From assembly GCA_034178705.1 (NCBI GenBank), contig JAXFQY010000004.1, forward strand, positions 1 to 64,000: a stretch of DNA of 64,000 bases, given 5' to 3'. This document shows, in pieces, positions 43,585-52,226 of this stretch. Below the pieces are notes generated by a model that was not told the origin of the DNA, did not search any database, and saw nothing but the letters and a program-made list of their open reading frames with translations. The position numbers and the translations under genes were made by a program. Position 1 is the first letter of the stretch; each line of letters opens with the position of its first letter. The DNA is from RUG12395 sp034178705 (GTDB lineage: Bacteria > Bacillota > Clostridia > Oscillospirales > CAG-272).

Positions 43585-43628
43585 GAGAAAAATTCAGTTT
43601 TTTTCCGGGCTTTCCTTGAAAGCGAAAA

Positions 43629-46600
43629 TCAGCTGTAGAGCTGACCGATCTTGGTCAAGCGCTCATACTTTGCCTTTGCCGCCTCGGCAGCTTCCTCAAA
43701 GAGCACCTTAGCGCGCTCCGGGAACTGCTGTGCAAGACGTGCATAGCGGACTTCAGACTGAATAAAGTCAATGTAGCTTGCGGAAGGAGCCTTGGAGTCG
43801 ATCACAAACTTTGCCTCGCCCTCAAGCTGCGGGTTGAAGCGGAACATGTGCCAGTAGCCAGCCTCAACCGCCTTCTTCATTTCGAGCTGGCAGTTCTGCA
43901 TACCGCCCTTAACACCGTGCATCTCACACGGAGCATAGCCGATAATCAGGGACGGTCCGTGATAAGCCTCAGCCTCGCGAAGTGCCTTCAAAGTCTGATT
44001 CATATCCGCACCCATGGCAATCTGTGCCACATAGACATAGCCGTAGGACATGGCAATTTCCGCGAGATTCTTCTTTCCGATCGACTTACCGGCAGCAGCA
44101 AACTGCGCAACCTGACCGATCTGAGAAGCCTTGGACGCCTGTCCGCCGGTGTTGGAATAAACCTCGGTATCGAAGACCATCACATTGACATCCTCACCGG
44201 AAGCGAGAACATGATCCAGCCCGCCGAAGCCGATATCATATGCCCAACCGTCACCGCCGAAGATCCAAACGGATTTCTTTGCAAGGTAATCCTTGCTTTC
44301 CAGAATCTCCTTAGAGGCTTCACAACCTGCAGCAGCCCATTTCTCAAGGAGAGCAATGAGAGCGTCGGCAGCCTTCGCATTTGCAGCGCCGTCGTCAACG
44401 GTATTGAGATATGCATCGATCACTGCACGGTCAGCAGCATCGTCCGCCTTCAGAGCTTTGATTTTCTCAATAGCGCGATTGCGGATCGTCTTCTGTCCGA
44501 GGGCGATACCGAGACCGTGCTCGGCATTGTCCTCAAAGAGGGAATTCGCCCATGCCGGACCCTTACCCGTTTCACGGTTGACTGTATACGGAGTAGCCGG
44601 TGCAGAACCGCCCCAAATGGAGGAACAGCCGGTCGCGTTGGAAATATACATTCTCTCGCCGAAGAGCTGTGTGATCAGACGGGCATAGGAGGTCTCCGCA
44701 CAGCCGGCGCAGGAACCGGAGAACTCAAGCAGCGGCTGCTTGAACTGGCTTCCCTTGACAGTTGTGTTGTTGATCAGCTCCGGCTTTTCGGATACGTTCT
44801 TGACGGCATAATCGAAAGCCTTCTGCTGATCGAGCTGGGTTTCAATCGGAACCATCTCAAGAGCGCGCTTCTCGGGCTTGGTCGGGCAAGCCTTGACGCA
44901 AAGCGTACACCCCATACAATCGAGAGGGCTTACCGCCATGGTGAACTTATAATCGGTTTTGATTACCGGCTTTGCAGCGAATTTTGTCTCGGCAGGTGCA
45001 TGCGCAGCCTCATCCGCGTTCATTGCGAAAGGACGGATTGCAGCATGCGGGCAGACAAATGCACAGTTGTTGCACTGTACGCAGTTTTCTTCGTGCCACA
45101 CCGGAACACTGACAGCAACACCGCGCTTATCGAAAGCAGCAGCACCCTGCGGATAGTGGCCGTCGGCGCAGTCCTTGAAGGCGGAAACAGGGAGAGAGTC
45201 GCCAGCCATCCCGTTGACCGGACGGACAATGCGATTGACAAAGTCGGCAAGCTCCGGACGCTTATCCACAACGGGAGCAAGCGGCGCATCATCCGGGCAG
45301 GTAGCCCACGCAGCGGGAACGTCAACCTTTACGGTTGCATCGGCACCGGCATCAATTGCAGCGTAGTTAAGGTCAACAATCGCCTGACCCTTTTTGATAT
45401 AGGATTTGTACGCCATCTTCTTCATGTAGCCAATGGCCTCATCCTTCGGGAGAATGCCGGCGAGCGAGAAGAAGGCAGACTGCAGAACGGTATTTTTAAC
45501 CTTGACATTGCCGATGCGCTTTGCCGCAATACCGGTCGCATCGATGATGTAGAAGTTGATTTTGTTCTTGGCAATATACTGCTTGACACGGGAGGGAAGC
45601 TCACGATCAAGCTCGTCCGCTGTCCACGGGCAGTCAAGCAGGAAGACGCCGTTCGGCTTAAGGTCGGTAATCATGCTGTCGTACTTTGTCAGATAAGCAT
45701 GATTGTGGCAGGCAACAAAGTCTGCCTTATTGATGTAGTACGGGCTCTTGATCGGAGAATCGCCGAAACGCAGATGGGAAACGGTAAAGCCGCCGGTCTT
45801 TTTGGAGTCGTACTGGAAATAAGCCTGAATATACTTATCGGTATGGTCTCCGATGATCTTGATGGAGTTCTTGTTCGCACCGACGGTTCCGTCACCGCCG
45901 AGACCCCAGAATTTGCAGGAGATTGTCCCTTTCGGAGCGGTATCCGGACTCTTCTTCTCCGGCAGAGAATGACCGGTCAAATCATCCACAATGCCGATTG
46001 TGAAGTCCTTTTTCGGATTCTTCTTCGCCAGATTGTCAAATACGGCAAAGATTGAGGACGGAGGCGTATCCTTCGAACCCAGTCCGTAACGTCCCCCGAT
46101 TACCTCAGCATTCACGCCCTCCTTTGCCAGAGCGGCAACAACATCGAGGTAAAGCGGCTCGCCGAGAGCACCGGGCTCCTTGGTACGGTCAAGAACCGCA
46201 ATGCGCTTGACGGTCTTCGGAAGAGCGGCAACCAGTCTGTCGGCGCAGAACGGACGGTACAGTCTGACCTTGACAAGACCGACCTTCTTACCCTTCGCCA
46301 TCAGGTAGTCGATAACCTCCTCCGCAACGTCACAAACAGAGCCCATCGCAACGATGACATTTTCTGCATCCGGAGCACCGTAATAGTTGAAGAGTTTATA
46401 GTCGGTGCCGATCATCTTGTTGATCTTCTTCATGTACTTTTCGACAACAGCGGGAAGCGCATCGTAATAAGGGTTGCATGCCTCTCTGTGCTGGAAGAAG
46501 ATATCACCGTTCTCTGCGGAACCGCGGAGAATCGGATGCTCGGGGTTGAGAGCCTCATTGCGGAACCTTTCCACAGCCTCACGGTTGAGAAGCTTGGCAA

Positions 46601-47192
46601 GATCCTTGTAATCCCACACCTCAATCTTCTGAATCTCATGGGAAGTACGGAAGCCGTCGAAGAAGTTGATAAACGGCACTCTTCCCTCAATCGTCGCAAG
46701 GTGTGCAACAGCACCGAGATCCATGATCTCCTGCGGGTTGGTTTCCGCGAGCATCGCAAAACCCGTCTGACGGCATGCGTACACATCGGAATGATCGCCG
46801 AAAATGTTCAGCGCATGGGAGGCAACGCAGCGTGCCGAAACGTGAATGACGCAGGGCAACAGCTCGCCTGCAATCTTATAAAGGTTCGGAATCATCAGGA
46901 GAAGTCCCTGAGAAGCCGTATAGGTGGTCGTAAGGGCACCCGCGGCGAGGGAGCCGTGAACTGCGCCGGCAGCGCCTGCCTCGGACTGCATTTCGATGAC
47001 CTTTACCTTGTCGCCGAAAAGGTTAATCGCCGGATCACCCGCATAGTTCTTCCCTGCCGCGGACCAGGCGTCAACCTGCTCTGCCATCGGGGAAGACGGA
47101 GTGATCGGGTAGATAGCAGCAACTTCCGTGAACGCATAGGAAACATGCGCAGCGGCAGTGTTGCCATCCATGGATAATTTCTTTCTTACCAT
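43629..47192 (-). CDS. nifJ: Pyruvate:ferredoxin (flavodoxin) oxidoreductase
   Basis: An 1187-residue single-chain enzyme that splits pyruvate and CoA to acetyl-CoA, CO2 and reduced ferredoxin, the core of anaerobic fermentation. It starts SMDGNTAAAHVSYAFTEVAAIYPITPSSPM (domain I); the ferredoxin domain shows CVQCNNCAFVCP and CMGCTLCVKACP; an extra proximal cluster is marked by SGSCAGCAETSY; and the thiamine-binding part has GDGWAYDIGFGGLDH with VYSNTGGQASKA. Length is standard. It has its own promoter and lies directly after the hydrogenase-like operon on the same strand. Confidence 0.97.
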   Translation of the reverse strand: MVRKKLSMDGNTAAAHVSYAFTEVAAIYPITPSSPMAEQVDAWSAAGKNYAGDPAINLFGDKVKVIEMQSEAGAAGAVHGSLAAGALTTTYTASQGLLLMIPNLYKIAGELLPCVIHVSARCVASHALNIFGDHSDVYACRQTGFAMLAETNPQEIMDLGAVAHLATIEGRVPFINFFDGFRTSHEIQKIEVWDYKDLAKLLNREAVERFRNEALNPEHPILRGSAENGDIFFQHREACNPYYDALPAVVEKYMKKINKMIGTDYKLFNYYGAPDAENVIVAMGSVCDVAEEVIDYLMAKGKKVGLVKVRLYRPFCADRLVAALPKTVKRIAVLDRTKEPGALGEPLYLDVVAALAKEGVNAEVIGGRYGLGSKDTPPSSIFAVFDNLAKKNPKKDFTIGIVDDLTGHSLPEKKSPDTAPKGTISCKFWGLGGDGTVGANKNSIKIIGDHTDKYIQAYFQYDSKKTGGFTVSHLRFGDSPIKSPYYINKADFVACHNHAYLTKYDSMITDLKPNGVFLLDCPWTADELDRELPSRVKQYIAKNKINFYIIDATGIAAKRIGNVKVKNTVLQSAFFSLAGILPKDEAIGYMKKMAYKSYIKKGQAIVDLNYAAIDAGADATVKVDVPAAWATCPDDAPLAPVVDKRPELADFVNRIVRPVNGMAGDSLPVSAFKDCADGHYPQGAAAFDKRGVAVSVPVWHEENCVQCNNCAFVCPHAAIRPFAMNADEAAHAPAETKFAAKPVIKTDYKFTMAVSPLDCMGCTLCVKACPTKPEKRALEMVPIETQLDQQKAFDYAVKNVSEKPELINNTTVKGSQFKQPLLEFSGSCAGCAETSYARLITQLFGERMYISNATGCSSIWGGSAPATPYTVNRETGKGPAWANSLFEDNAEHGLGIALGQKTIRNRAIEKIKALKADDAADRAVIDAYLNTVDDGAANAKAADALIALLEKWAAAGCEASKEILESKDYLAKKSVWIFGGDGWAYDIGFGGLDHVLASGEDVNVMVFDTEVYSNTGGQASKASQIGQVAQFAAAGKSIGKKNLAEIAMSYGYVYVAQIAMGADMNQTLKALREAEAYHGPSLIIGYAPCEMHGVKGGMQNCQLEMKKAVEAGYWHMFRFNPQLEGEAKFVIDSKAPSASYIDFIQSEVRYARLAQQFPERAKVLFEEAAEAAKAKYERLTKIGQLYS

Positions 47193-47264
47193 GTTTTCCT
47201 CCAGAAAAAATATATGTTTTTTAAGTTAGCGCATAAATCGGAAGAGACACTTATGCCTCCTAAT

Positions 47265-47293
47265 ATTTTAACACCGATCGTCCGGATTGTAAA
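47265..47293 (-). promoter_or_regulatory. Sigma-A promoter of nifJ
   Basis: On the minus strand TTTACA (47288-47293), 17 bases, TAAAAT (47265-47270). It gives a leader of about 65 bases ending in TGGAGG before ATG. Confidence 0.72.
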
Positions 47294-47348
47294 GGCTTTT
47301 TCTATCGATTTTTTTTATTTTATAGTGTTTTTTCAGGAAATGCTTCCT

Positions 47349-47687
47349 TTATAGGGAAGCAAGTGCCGCACAAAGATCAAAAACGGGAAGAGGGGAGCGA
47401 TAGACGTTGATTTTCTGTTCCCTTGCTTTTTCCAGGGCAGCAGCGTCCAGTTCCGCTCCCTCTGCCAGCAACACACAGCCGACATCGGCAAGGGATGCAA
47501 CCGCAATCACGTTCACATTGGACATCACTGTGACCCAGACGCAGCCCTCCGGTGCACGTCCCATCACCCAACTGAGCAGGTCTCCGGCATATCCGCAGCA
47601 AACGACGCGATCCGCAGCTTCCTCCGTGACTGTTTCCAGTCCGAGCGCATTTTTCAGTTCACACACCTTCAGTTCTTTGATCCTCAT
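47349..47687 (-). CDS. DRTGG-domain protein, copy 1
   Basis: A 112-residue protein of the small DRTGG-like class: RIKELKVCELKNALGLETV, CCGYAGDLLSWVMGRAPEG and VTVMSNVNVIAVASLADVG. The domain also occurs beside CBS domains and in phosphotransacetylases, with a presumed ligand-binding role. The start (47687) follows GAGGGG and overlaps the hydrogenase-like gene by 29 bases, so it is translated with it. A weak hairpin (TGCTTCC/GGAAGCA) overlaps its stop. Confidence 0.75.
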   Translation of the reverse strand: MRIKELKVCELKNALGLETVTEEAADRVVCCGYAGDLLSWVMGRAPEGCVWVTVMSNVNVIAVASLADVGCVLLAEGAELDAAALEKAREQKINVYRSPLPVFDLCAALASL

Positions 47688-49023
47688 GCTCGGTCCCCTC
47701 CGTTTTTTTCTCTCTTTCGACGTTTTTGGCAAATCCCCCACGCAGATCGACGTGCTCAATATCCGCAAGGCGGGAGAAAATATCCTGTATTTCTTCCCGC
47801 ATCCGGAAAATACAGTCGCTCTCATACGCGGTACCGCGCACAATATCCTCAGCAAGGGCAGCACAGGAGGGAGCACCGCAGGAGCCGCAGTCAAGACCGG
47901 GAAGGGTCGCCGTCAGTTCTTTAATTCGCCGGCTCATTTCTATTGCCTGCGTACGGTCGTCATTCAGTCGGAGAGCCGGGTTATTCTCGGTTCCGCGTTC
48001 CCAACCGAGGCGCTCTGCATGCGGAACATCCTCAATATGATTCTCCGACAAGGGAAGATACTTACGGAGCTTCTGAATTCTGGCCTTTGCGATGAAGGGA
48101 TTTTCAACTGCCATCACACCGCCCACACAACCGCCGCAGCAGGCATTCAGCTCGATGAATTCCAGTCCGGCAAAGTTCTCATTCTCGATTTCATCCAATA
48201 CCTTGATCACATTCTCAATCCCGTCCGCTGCAAGGTAACGTTCGTTCAATAAGCCTGCCGCTTCTCCCCCCGTCGCTGCCCAGCTGATTCCGATTACTCC
48301 GGAATGGGAAAGCAGCTCCGGACGCTTTACCTCAGGCAGAACACTGAGAAGTCTGCGGTAGATTTCGCTCATGGAAAGGACGCGATCAACGGCACTTTTT
48401 TCAAACCCAATCGGATTTTTCACATAGCTGACCTTCGCGGGGCAGGGAGAAACAAAGAAAACTCCGATCTCCTCCGGCTTCAGGGACGGATGCTTTTTCT
48501 GCGCCTCGCTGCGCGCAAGCCTGGCTGCAAGCTCAACCGGAGAGGCAATGGGAAGAAGATAGTCCCTCAGGTAAGGAAAGCGCACCTCCACAAGACGCAC
48601 GACGGCAGGGCACGCCGTGCTTATGTACGGGTGATCGGCCTTATGCTCCGCAAGCAGGCGGCGGGTATAACCGGTAACAAGCTCCGCCGCACGGCTGACT
48701 TCAAACACCTCGTCAAATCCGCAAAGCTTCAGCCCGGTCAGGATCAGATCAATATCGTCAATGTTGTTGAACTGTCCGTAGAGCGCCGGGGCAGGCAAAA
48801 CGATACGATAGGAAAACTCAGTTTTGTCAAACGGATCAAATATTGCTTTTTTAGCGTTGTGCGGGCAGATACGGATACATTCACCGCAGTCAATACAACG
48901 CTCCGGTGTAATGGCAGCCTTTCTGCCGCGTACACGGATGGCCTCCGTGGGGCAGCGTTTGATGCAATTGGTGCAACCAAGGCATTTATCCTTGTCAAGG
49001 GTAACCGAATGGATGTATTTCAC
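47659..49023 (-). CDS. [FeFe]-hydrogenase-like iron-sulfur protein, putative sensory type
   Basis: A 454-residue protein: two 4Fe-4S clusters (CLGCTNCIKRCP, Cys14-24; CIDCGECIRICP, Cys43-53), an H-cluster domain (about 70-330), and a C-terminal DCGSCGAPSC cluster motif with a later Cys (about 375-405). The four H-cluster Cys are kept: STACP (Cys138), SPCPAK (Cys194), NACCGGC (Cys295, Cys299). The proton-relay Cys before Cys138 is Ala137 and the conserved Met before Cys295 is Asn293, so fast H2 turnover is unlikely. Start GTG 49023 is set by GGAGGAGGG. Flanking HATPase and DRTGG genes suggest signalling. Confidence 0.85.
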   Translation of the reverse strand: MKYIHSVTLDKDKCLGCTNCIKRCPTEAIRVRGRKAAITPERCIDCGECIRICPHNAKKAIFDPFDKTEFSYRIVLPAPALYGQFNNIDDIDLILTGLKLCGFDEVFEVSRAAELVTGYTRRLLAEHKADHPYISTACPAVVRLVEVRFPYLRDYLLPIASPVELAARLARSEAQKKHPSLKPEEIGVFFVSPCPAKVSYVKNPIGFEKSAVDRVLSMSEIYRRLLSVLPEVKRPELLSHSGVIGISWAATGGEAAGLLNERYLAADGIENVIKVLDEIENENFAGLEFIELNACCGGCVGGVMAVENPFIAKARIQKLRKYLPLSENHIEDVPHAERLGWERGTENNPALRLNDDRTQAIEMSRRIKELTATLPGLDCGSCGAPSCAALAEDIVRGTAYESDCIFRMREEIQDIFSRLADIEHVDLRGGFAKNVEREKKTEGTEHEDQRTEGV

Positions 49024-49040
49024 GGCTTTCCCTCCTCCGA

Positions 49041-49490
49041 TCAAAGAACGTTTTTCGGGCTGTCCGACAGAATCGTCATATAAACCGTTGTCCCTTTCCC
49101 GATCTCTGTCTCAATACGCATTTCGTCGCTGTAACGTTTCATGTTCGGGAGTCCCATTCCTGCGCCGAAGCCGAGCGCACGAATGTTGTCCGGAGCCGTG
49201 GAGTATCCGTCCCGCATTGCCATCTCTACATCGGCAATACCCGGCCCCTCATCCCGCAGTGTGATATCAATCCGGTCGTCGCTGACGCTGACCTCAGCTT
49301 CTCCGCCCTCCGCATGGATCACCATGTTGATTTCTCCCTCATACATGGCTATGGCGGCACGCCGGATCACGTTCGCATCGAAGCCAAGCTGTCGCAGTTC
49401 CCTCTTCATGGAAACCGACGCTTCCCCCGCCCCGGTAAAATTATCGCCGGGAACGACATACTTCAGCCGAAGAACCTTGCTGTCATTCAA
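49041..49490 (-). CDS. HATPase-domain protein (anti-sigma factor/RsbW-like)
   Basis: A 149-residue GHKL ATPase without a histidine-kinase dimerisation domain: N box EGEINMVIHAEGG (with the N in place), G1 DEGPGI, G2 LGFGAGMGLPNMKRYSD, and GTTVYMTI at the end. Stand-alone proteins of this type bind and phosphorylate anti-sigma antagonists or act as kinase modules. It overlaps the upstream DRTGG gene by 8 bases and ends 17 bases before the hydrogenase-like start, so a redox signal from that protein could be its input. Confidence 0.85.
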   Translation of the reverse strand: MNDSKVLRLKYVVPGDNFTGAGEASVSMKRELRQLGFDANVIRRAAIAMYEGEINMVIHAEGGEAEVSVSDDRIDITLRDEGPGIADVEMAMRDGYSTAPDNIRALGFGAGMGLPNMKRYSDEMRIETEIGKGTTVYMTILSDSPKNVL

Positions 49491-49836
49491 TCAGCTCTCC
49501 CCCCTTCAGCCCCGCCTCATAAAGCTTGCCGCAGGCAACATACATCCGCTCGTTTGTAGCAAGCACACAGAGACGGCAGCTCTCCGCGAGAGAGAGAACA
49601 TCGGCGTCCGGGCGTTTTCCGCGCACGAACACGACGCACTGCATATCCATCATCATTGCGGTGCGGATAACCTGAGGGTTCAGAAGTCCGGTGAGAAGCA
49701 CCGCCTGATCCTTGACGAAAGCAAGCACGTCGCTCATCATGTCGCTGCCGCAGGCGGACTTAACCTCCCCGTCGAGACGATCCGCGCCGCAAAGGACCTC
49801 CGCGTCCAGCAGCTCTGCAATTTTGCTGATCTTCAT
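49483..49836 (-). CDS. DRTGG-domain protein, copy 2
   Basis: A 117-residue relative of the 112-residue protein at the end of the cluster: KISKIAELLDAEVL, SACGSDMMSDVLAFV and VFVRGKRPDADVLSLAE. It is often annotated serine kinase because of HPr-kinase similarity, but no P-loop or catalytic motif is present. The two copies differ clearly in sequence and flank the HATPase and hydrogenase-like genes. Confidence 0.78.
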   Translation of the reverse strand: MKISKIAELLDAEVLCGADRLDGEVKSACGSDMMSDVLAFVKDQAVLLTGLLNPQVIRTAMMMDMQCVVFVRGKRPDADVLSLAESCRLCVLATNERMYVACGKLYEAGLKGGELIE

Positions 49837-49915
49837 GTTCGTTTCCTTATCCTTTCAATCCTTTCACGCCCAGTCGGCGAAATATAGGCAAAAGTCATCG
49901 GCGACATACGCCGTA

Positions 49916-50650
49916 TCAGTTTTTCCGCCCGCAGCGGAGATAAGCAAGGAGAGCGCCCGCCGGACCAAGATCGGAAATCAACCTATCCCCGAGGGTAACC
50001 GCGCCGCCCGCCGTTCCGATCGTCTCGGGCGTATGGGCGTCGGAATCATAGAGCACAGGCGAGCCCTCCGGCAAATATATATGGTATTTATCATAGCTGC
50101 CCCGATCCCGAAGCTCAAATGCCGTAAACCCAGCCTCCGGAGGCACGGTTCCGAAAAAAGCAACGGCGCCGTTTGCCGTACGGTCGATATGTGCCGGCAA
50201 AGCAACTCCTCCGAAGCTCTCGACACAGCGCTTCGCATCGTTGAAGGCAAGGTCGGTATCACCCGAAAGAAGCCAACGCTCTTCCGAGAGAATATTGTCC
50301 TCTTCGTCGCATATAAGCTGCCGTCCGAAAAAAGCAGGATCGTTCTCGGTACGGATCAGACGGGAGGAAACAAATTCGTCAAAGGCCATCACCCGCTCCA
50401 GCCTGTCAAAAAGGCAGAGGACATGAACCCCCTCCACGGTGGAAAGCTCCAGACCTCCGAGCGGGGTCAGACCGTAAAACTCCGCGGCACGGAAAAAAGC
50501 GGGGCAGTTTTTTGCGCTGTTATGATCGGTCAGTGCCGCCAGATCCAGTCCGAGAAGCTTACAGGATCCGGCGATAAAGGCAGGGGTCATGACATCATCC
50601 CCGCAGGGAGACAAGCAGGAATGAATGTGCAAATCGTACCGGATGCGCAT
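49916..50650 (-). CDS. PHP-domain phosphoesterase
   Basis: A 244-residue PHP metal-dependent phosphoesterase: DLHIHSCLSPCGDD (motif I), ALTDHNSAKN (motif II), GGLELSTVEGVHVLCLF (motif III), LPAHIDR and YDSDAHTPETIG (late metal ligands) are all intact. Relatives act on histidinol phosphate, 3',5'-bisphosphates or oligonucleotides. It lies 79 bases ahead of the DRTGG copy, and the PHP-DRTGG-HATPase-hydrogenase order recurs in Clostridia as far as I recall. The true substrate is unknown. Confidence 0.85.
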   Translation of the reverse strand: MRIRYDLHIHSCLSPCGDDVMTPAFIAGSCKLLGLDLAALTDHNSAKNCPAFFRAAEFYGLTPLGGLELSTVEGVHVLCLFDRLERVMAFDEFVSSRLIRTENDPAFFGRQLICDEEDNILSEERWLLSGDTDLAFNDAKRCVESFGGVALPAHIDRTANGAVAFFGTVPPEAGFTAFELRDRGSYDKYHIYLPEGSPVLYDSDAHTPETIGTAGGAVTLGDRLISDLGPAGALLAYLRCGRKN

Positions 50651-50665
50651 TTTCCTATCCTCCCG

Positions 50666-52174
50666 TCAGTATGCGTCGTTGCGAATCGTCTCCAAAGCGC
50701 CAAGCGCACCGTAATAATTCCGGAAATGAACATCAAGCAAGTCCTCTCCGGTCGTAATCGCCTGCAGAATCGTCTGCGTCGTGCCGGCGGCAAGAAGCGG
50801 GTAACGCGCGTTCAGATTTACCGCCAGATCAAAATAAGGGACATCCAGAATAATCGACAGCATCTCAACTGAGCGCTCATTGCGGGAAAAGGAATAAAAA
50901 TAAGTATTCAGATAAGCTTCGGAAAGACATCCGGCAGCCCGTACATTCAGTGCCTCAATCAGAAGCGACGCCTCCGCTGTAGACTCGCTTCCCTCCGGGA
51001 TGGCAAAAAGCATGGCAGAGCCCACAGTGGGAGTGACATAGGTCAGCTGCTCCTCCGAGATTTTGGGAACCGGAAGCGGAATCATTTCATCTTGTGCGTT
51101 CCGGAAGCGTCTGGCATCATACACAGAGCCGAAGAAGAAAAGAGAACGTCTGCCGCAGAAAAGCTCATATTCCGTCGGCTCGTAATACTCGCCGAGCTCC
51201 TCGTCGTAAAAGTTTTTTTTCTCTTCCTCAGTCAAAACACAGCCATACTGCCCACCGGAGAACAGTTCACGCATCCCCGCCACAAGGGTCTGCGGCGCTC
51301 CGACGGGAGAATAGAAGGTCATCTTTCCTGCACGGTTATCGACATACTGGACACCGCATCCTTCAAAAAACGTGAGAGAAACCGTCTCCTCGTCGTACTC
51401 GGAAAGGATACCTGTACAGGCGATATCCGAACTGCCCGCTCTCTTGGAAGCCGACAGCATCGCATCAAGGGTCCACGCCCCCTGACGTACCGTTTCGCAC
51501 AGATCGGAAAGACCGAGAGATTGGACAAGCCCATCGTTCACATAAAGGCAGCGGAAGACATCCGGATTAATCCCCGCTTCTCCGGCAATACCGTAGACTT
51601 TGCCGTCCACCGAAGCGGAAGCCACAGAGGACGGATAATAATACTCAGAGTCCAGCGTGAGAAAGGGCATTTGAGAAAGATCGGCAACAAGACCGTCCGC
51701 AAAAAATTCCGCGAAACTGCCGGATTCAAGCAGAAGAATATCGGCATAATACAGTCCTGCCGTTTTGGCATCCTTCAGCTTTTGCGGCATATCTGCCGGC
51801 TTGTCGGCAGTAACAAGCAGAGAAATGCCGTATTTATCCTGCACCTCATTCAGCACCTTCCAACGGGCACCGTCAATCAGCGTTGAGGTGCCGGACGGTT
51901 TCGGAACTGAGGAATCCGCTGTCGCAAGAACAATCGTTTTTCCGTTCATATCATAACCGACCATCGATTGGAGCGCCTGCGACGCCTTCTCATCCGCGGA
52001 CAGCTTCTCCGTCGGGGGATTGACTCCTGTATTCTCACTTGTTGCGGCAGGCGTTGTCTGCGTTTCCGTCGTCATTTCCGCCGGACGGTTGACGACGATC
52101 AGACAGGAAGGAAGGAAAGGCATCAAAGCGCAAAGAAGCAGAGCACACAGAACAGAAACAGCATTCTTCTTCAC
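50666..52174 (-). CDS. Extracellular solute-binding-like lipoprotein
   Basis: A 502-residue lipoprotein (signal peptide ending LPSC) with a Thr/Pro linker (about 33-57), then a binding-protein fold: KTIVLATADSS, YYADILLLESGSFAEFF, VDGKVYGIAGEAGINPD and RRSLFFFGSVYDARRFRNAQDE. No ABC permease is near. It lies between a carboxypeptidase-like gene and the PHP gene and ends 15 bases before the latter. Ligand unknown; it could be a stand-alone sensor or peptidoglycan-fragment binder. Confidence 0.7.
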   Translation of the reverse strand: MKKNAVSVLCALLLCALMPFLPSCLIVVNRPAEMTTETQTTPAATSENTGVNPPTEKLSADEKASQALQSMVGYDMNGKTIVLATADSSVPKPSGTSTLIDGARWKVLNEVQDKYGISLLVTADKPADMPQKLKDAKTAGLYYADILLLESGSFAEFFADGLVADLSQMPFLTLDSEYYYPSSVASASVDGKVYGIAGEAGINPDVFRCLYVNDGLVQSLGLSDLCETVRQGAWTLDAMLSASKRAGSSDIACTGILSEYDEETVSLTFFEGCGVQYVDNRAGKMTFYSPVGAPQTLVAGMRELFSGGQYGCVLTEEEKKNFYDEELGEYYEPTEYELFCGRRSLFFFGSVYDARRFRNAQDEMIPLPVPKISEEQLTYVTPTVGSAMLFAIPEGSESTAEASLLIEALNVRAAGCLSEAYLNTYFYSFSRNERSVEMLSIILDVPYFDLAVNLNARYPLLAAGTTQTILQAITTGEDLLDVHFRNYYGALGALETIRNDAY

Positions 52175-52226
52175 GGATTCTCCTCCCTTCGTTTTTGGAT
52201 TCTTTTCATAGGCTCTCTTTTCCGCA

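Larger units (their letters stand above)
42702..43628. other. 927-base region without a supported gene
   Basis: Open frames here have no ribosome site, no family resemblance and run through hairpins. It contains three hairpins (42971-43016, 43148-43180 and 43551-43584) pointing in different directions. I cannot identify any tRNA, tmRNA, SRP or RNase P signature. Confidence 0.5.

Noticed and set aside
43848..46055. 735-codon open frame on the plus strand
   Set aside because: Lies antisense inside nifJ, which has every family motif; codon bias of the real gene leaves the opposite frame open.
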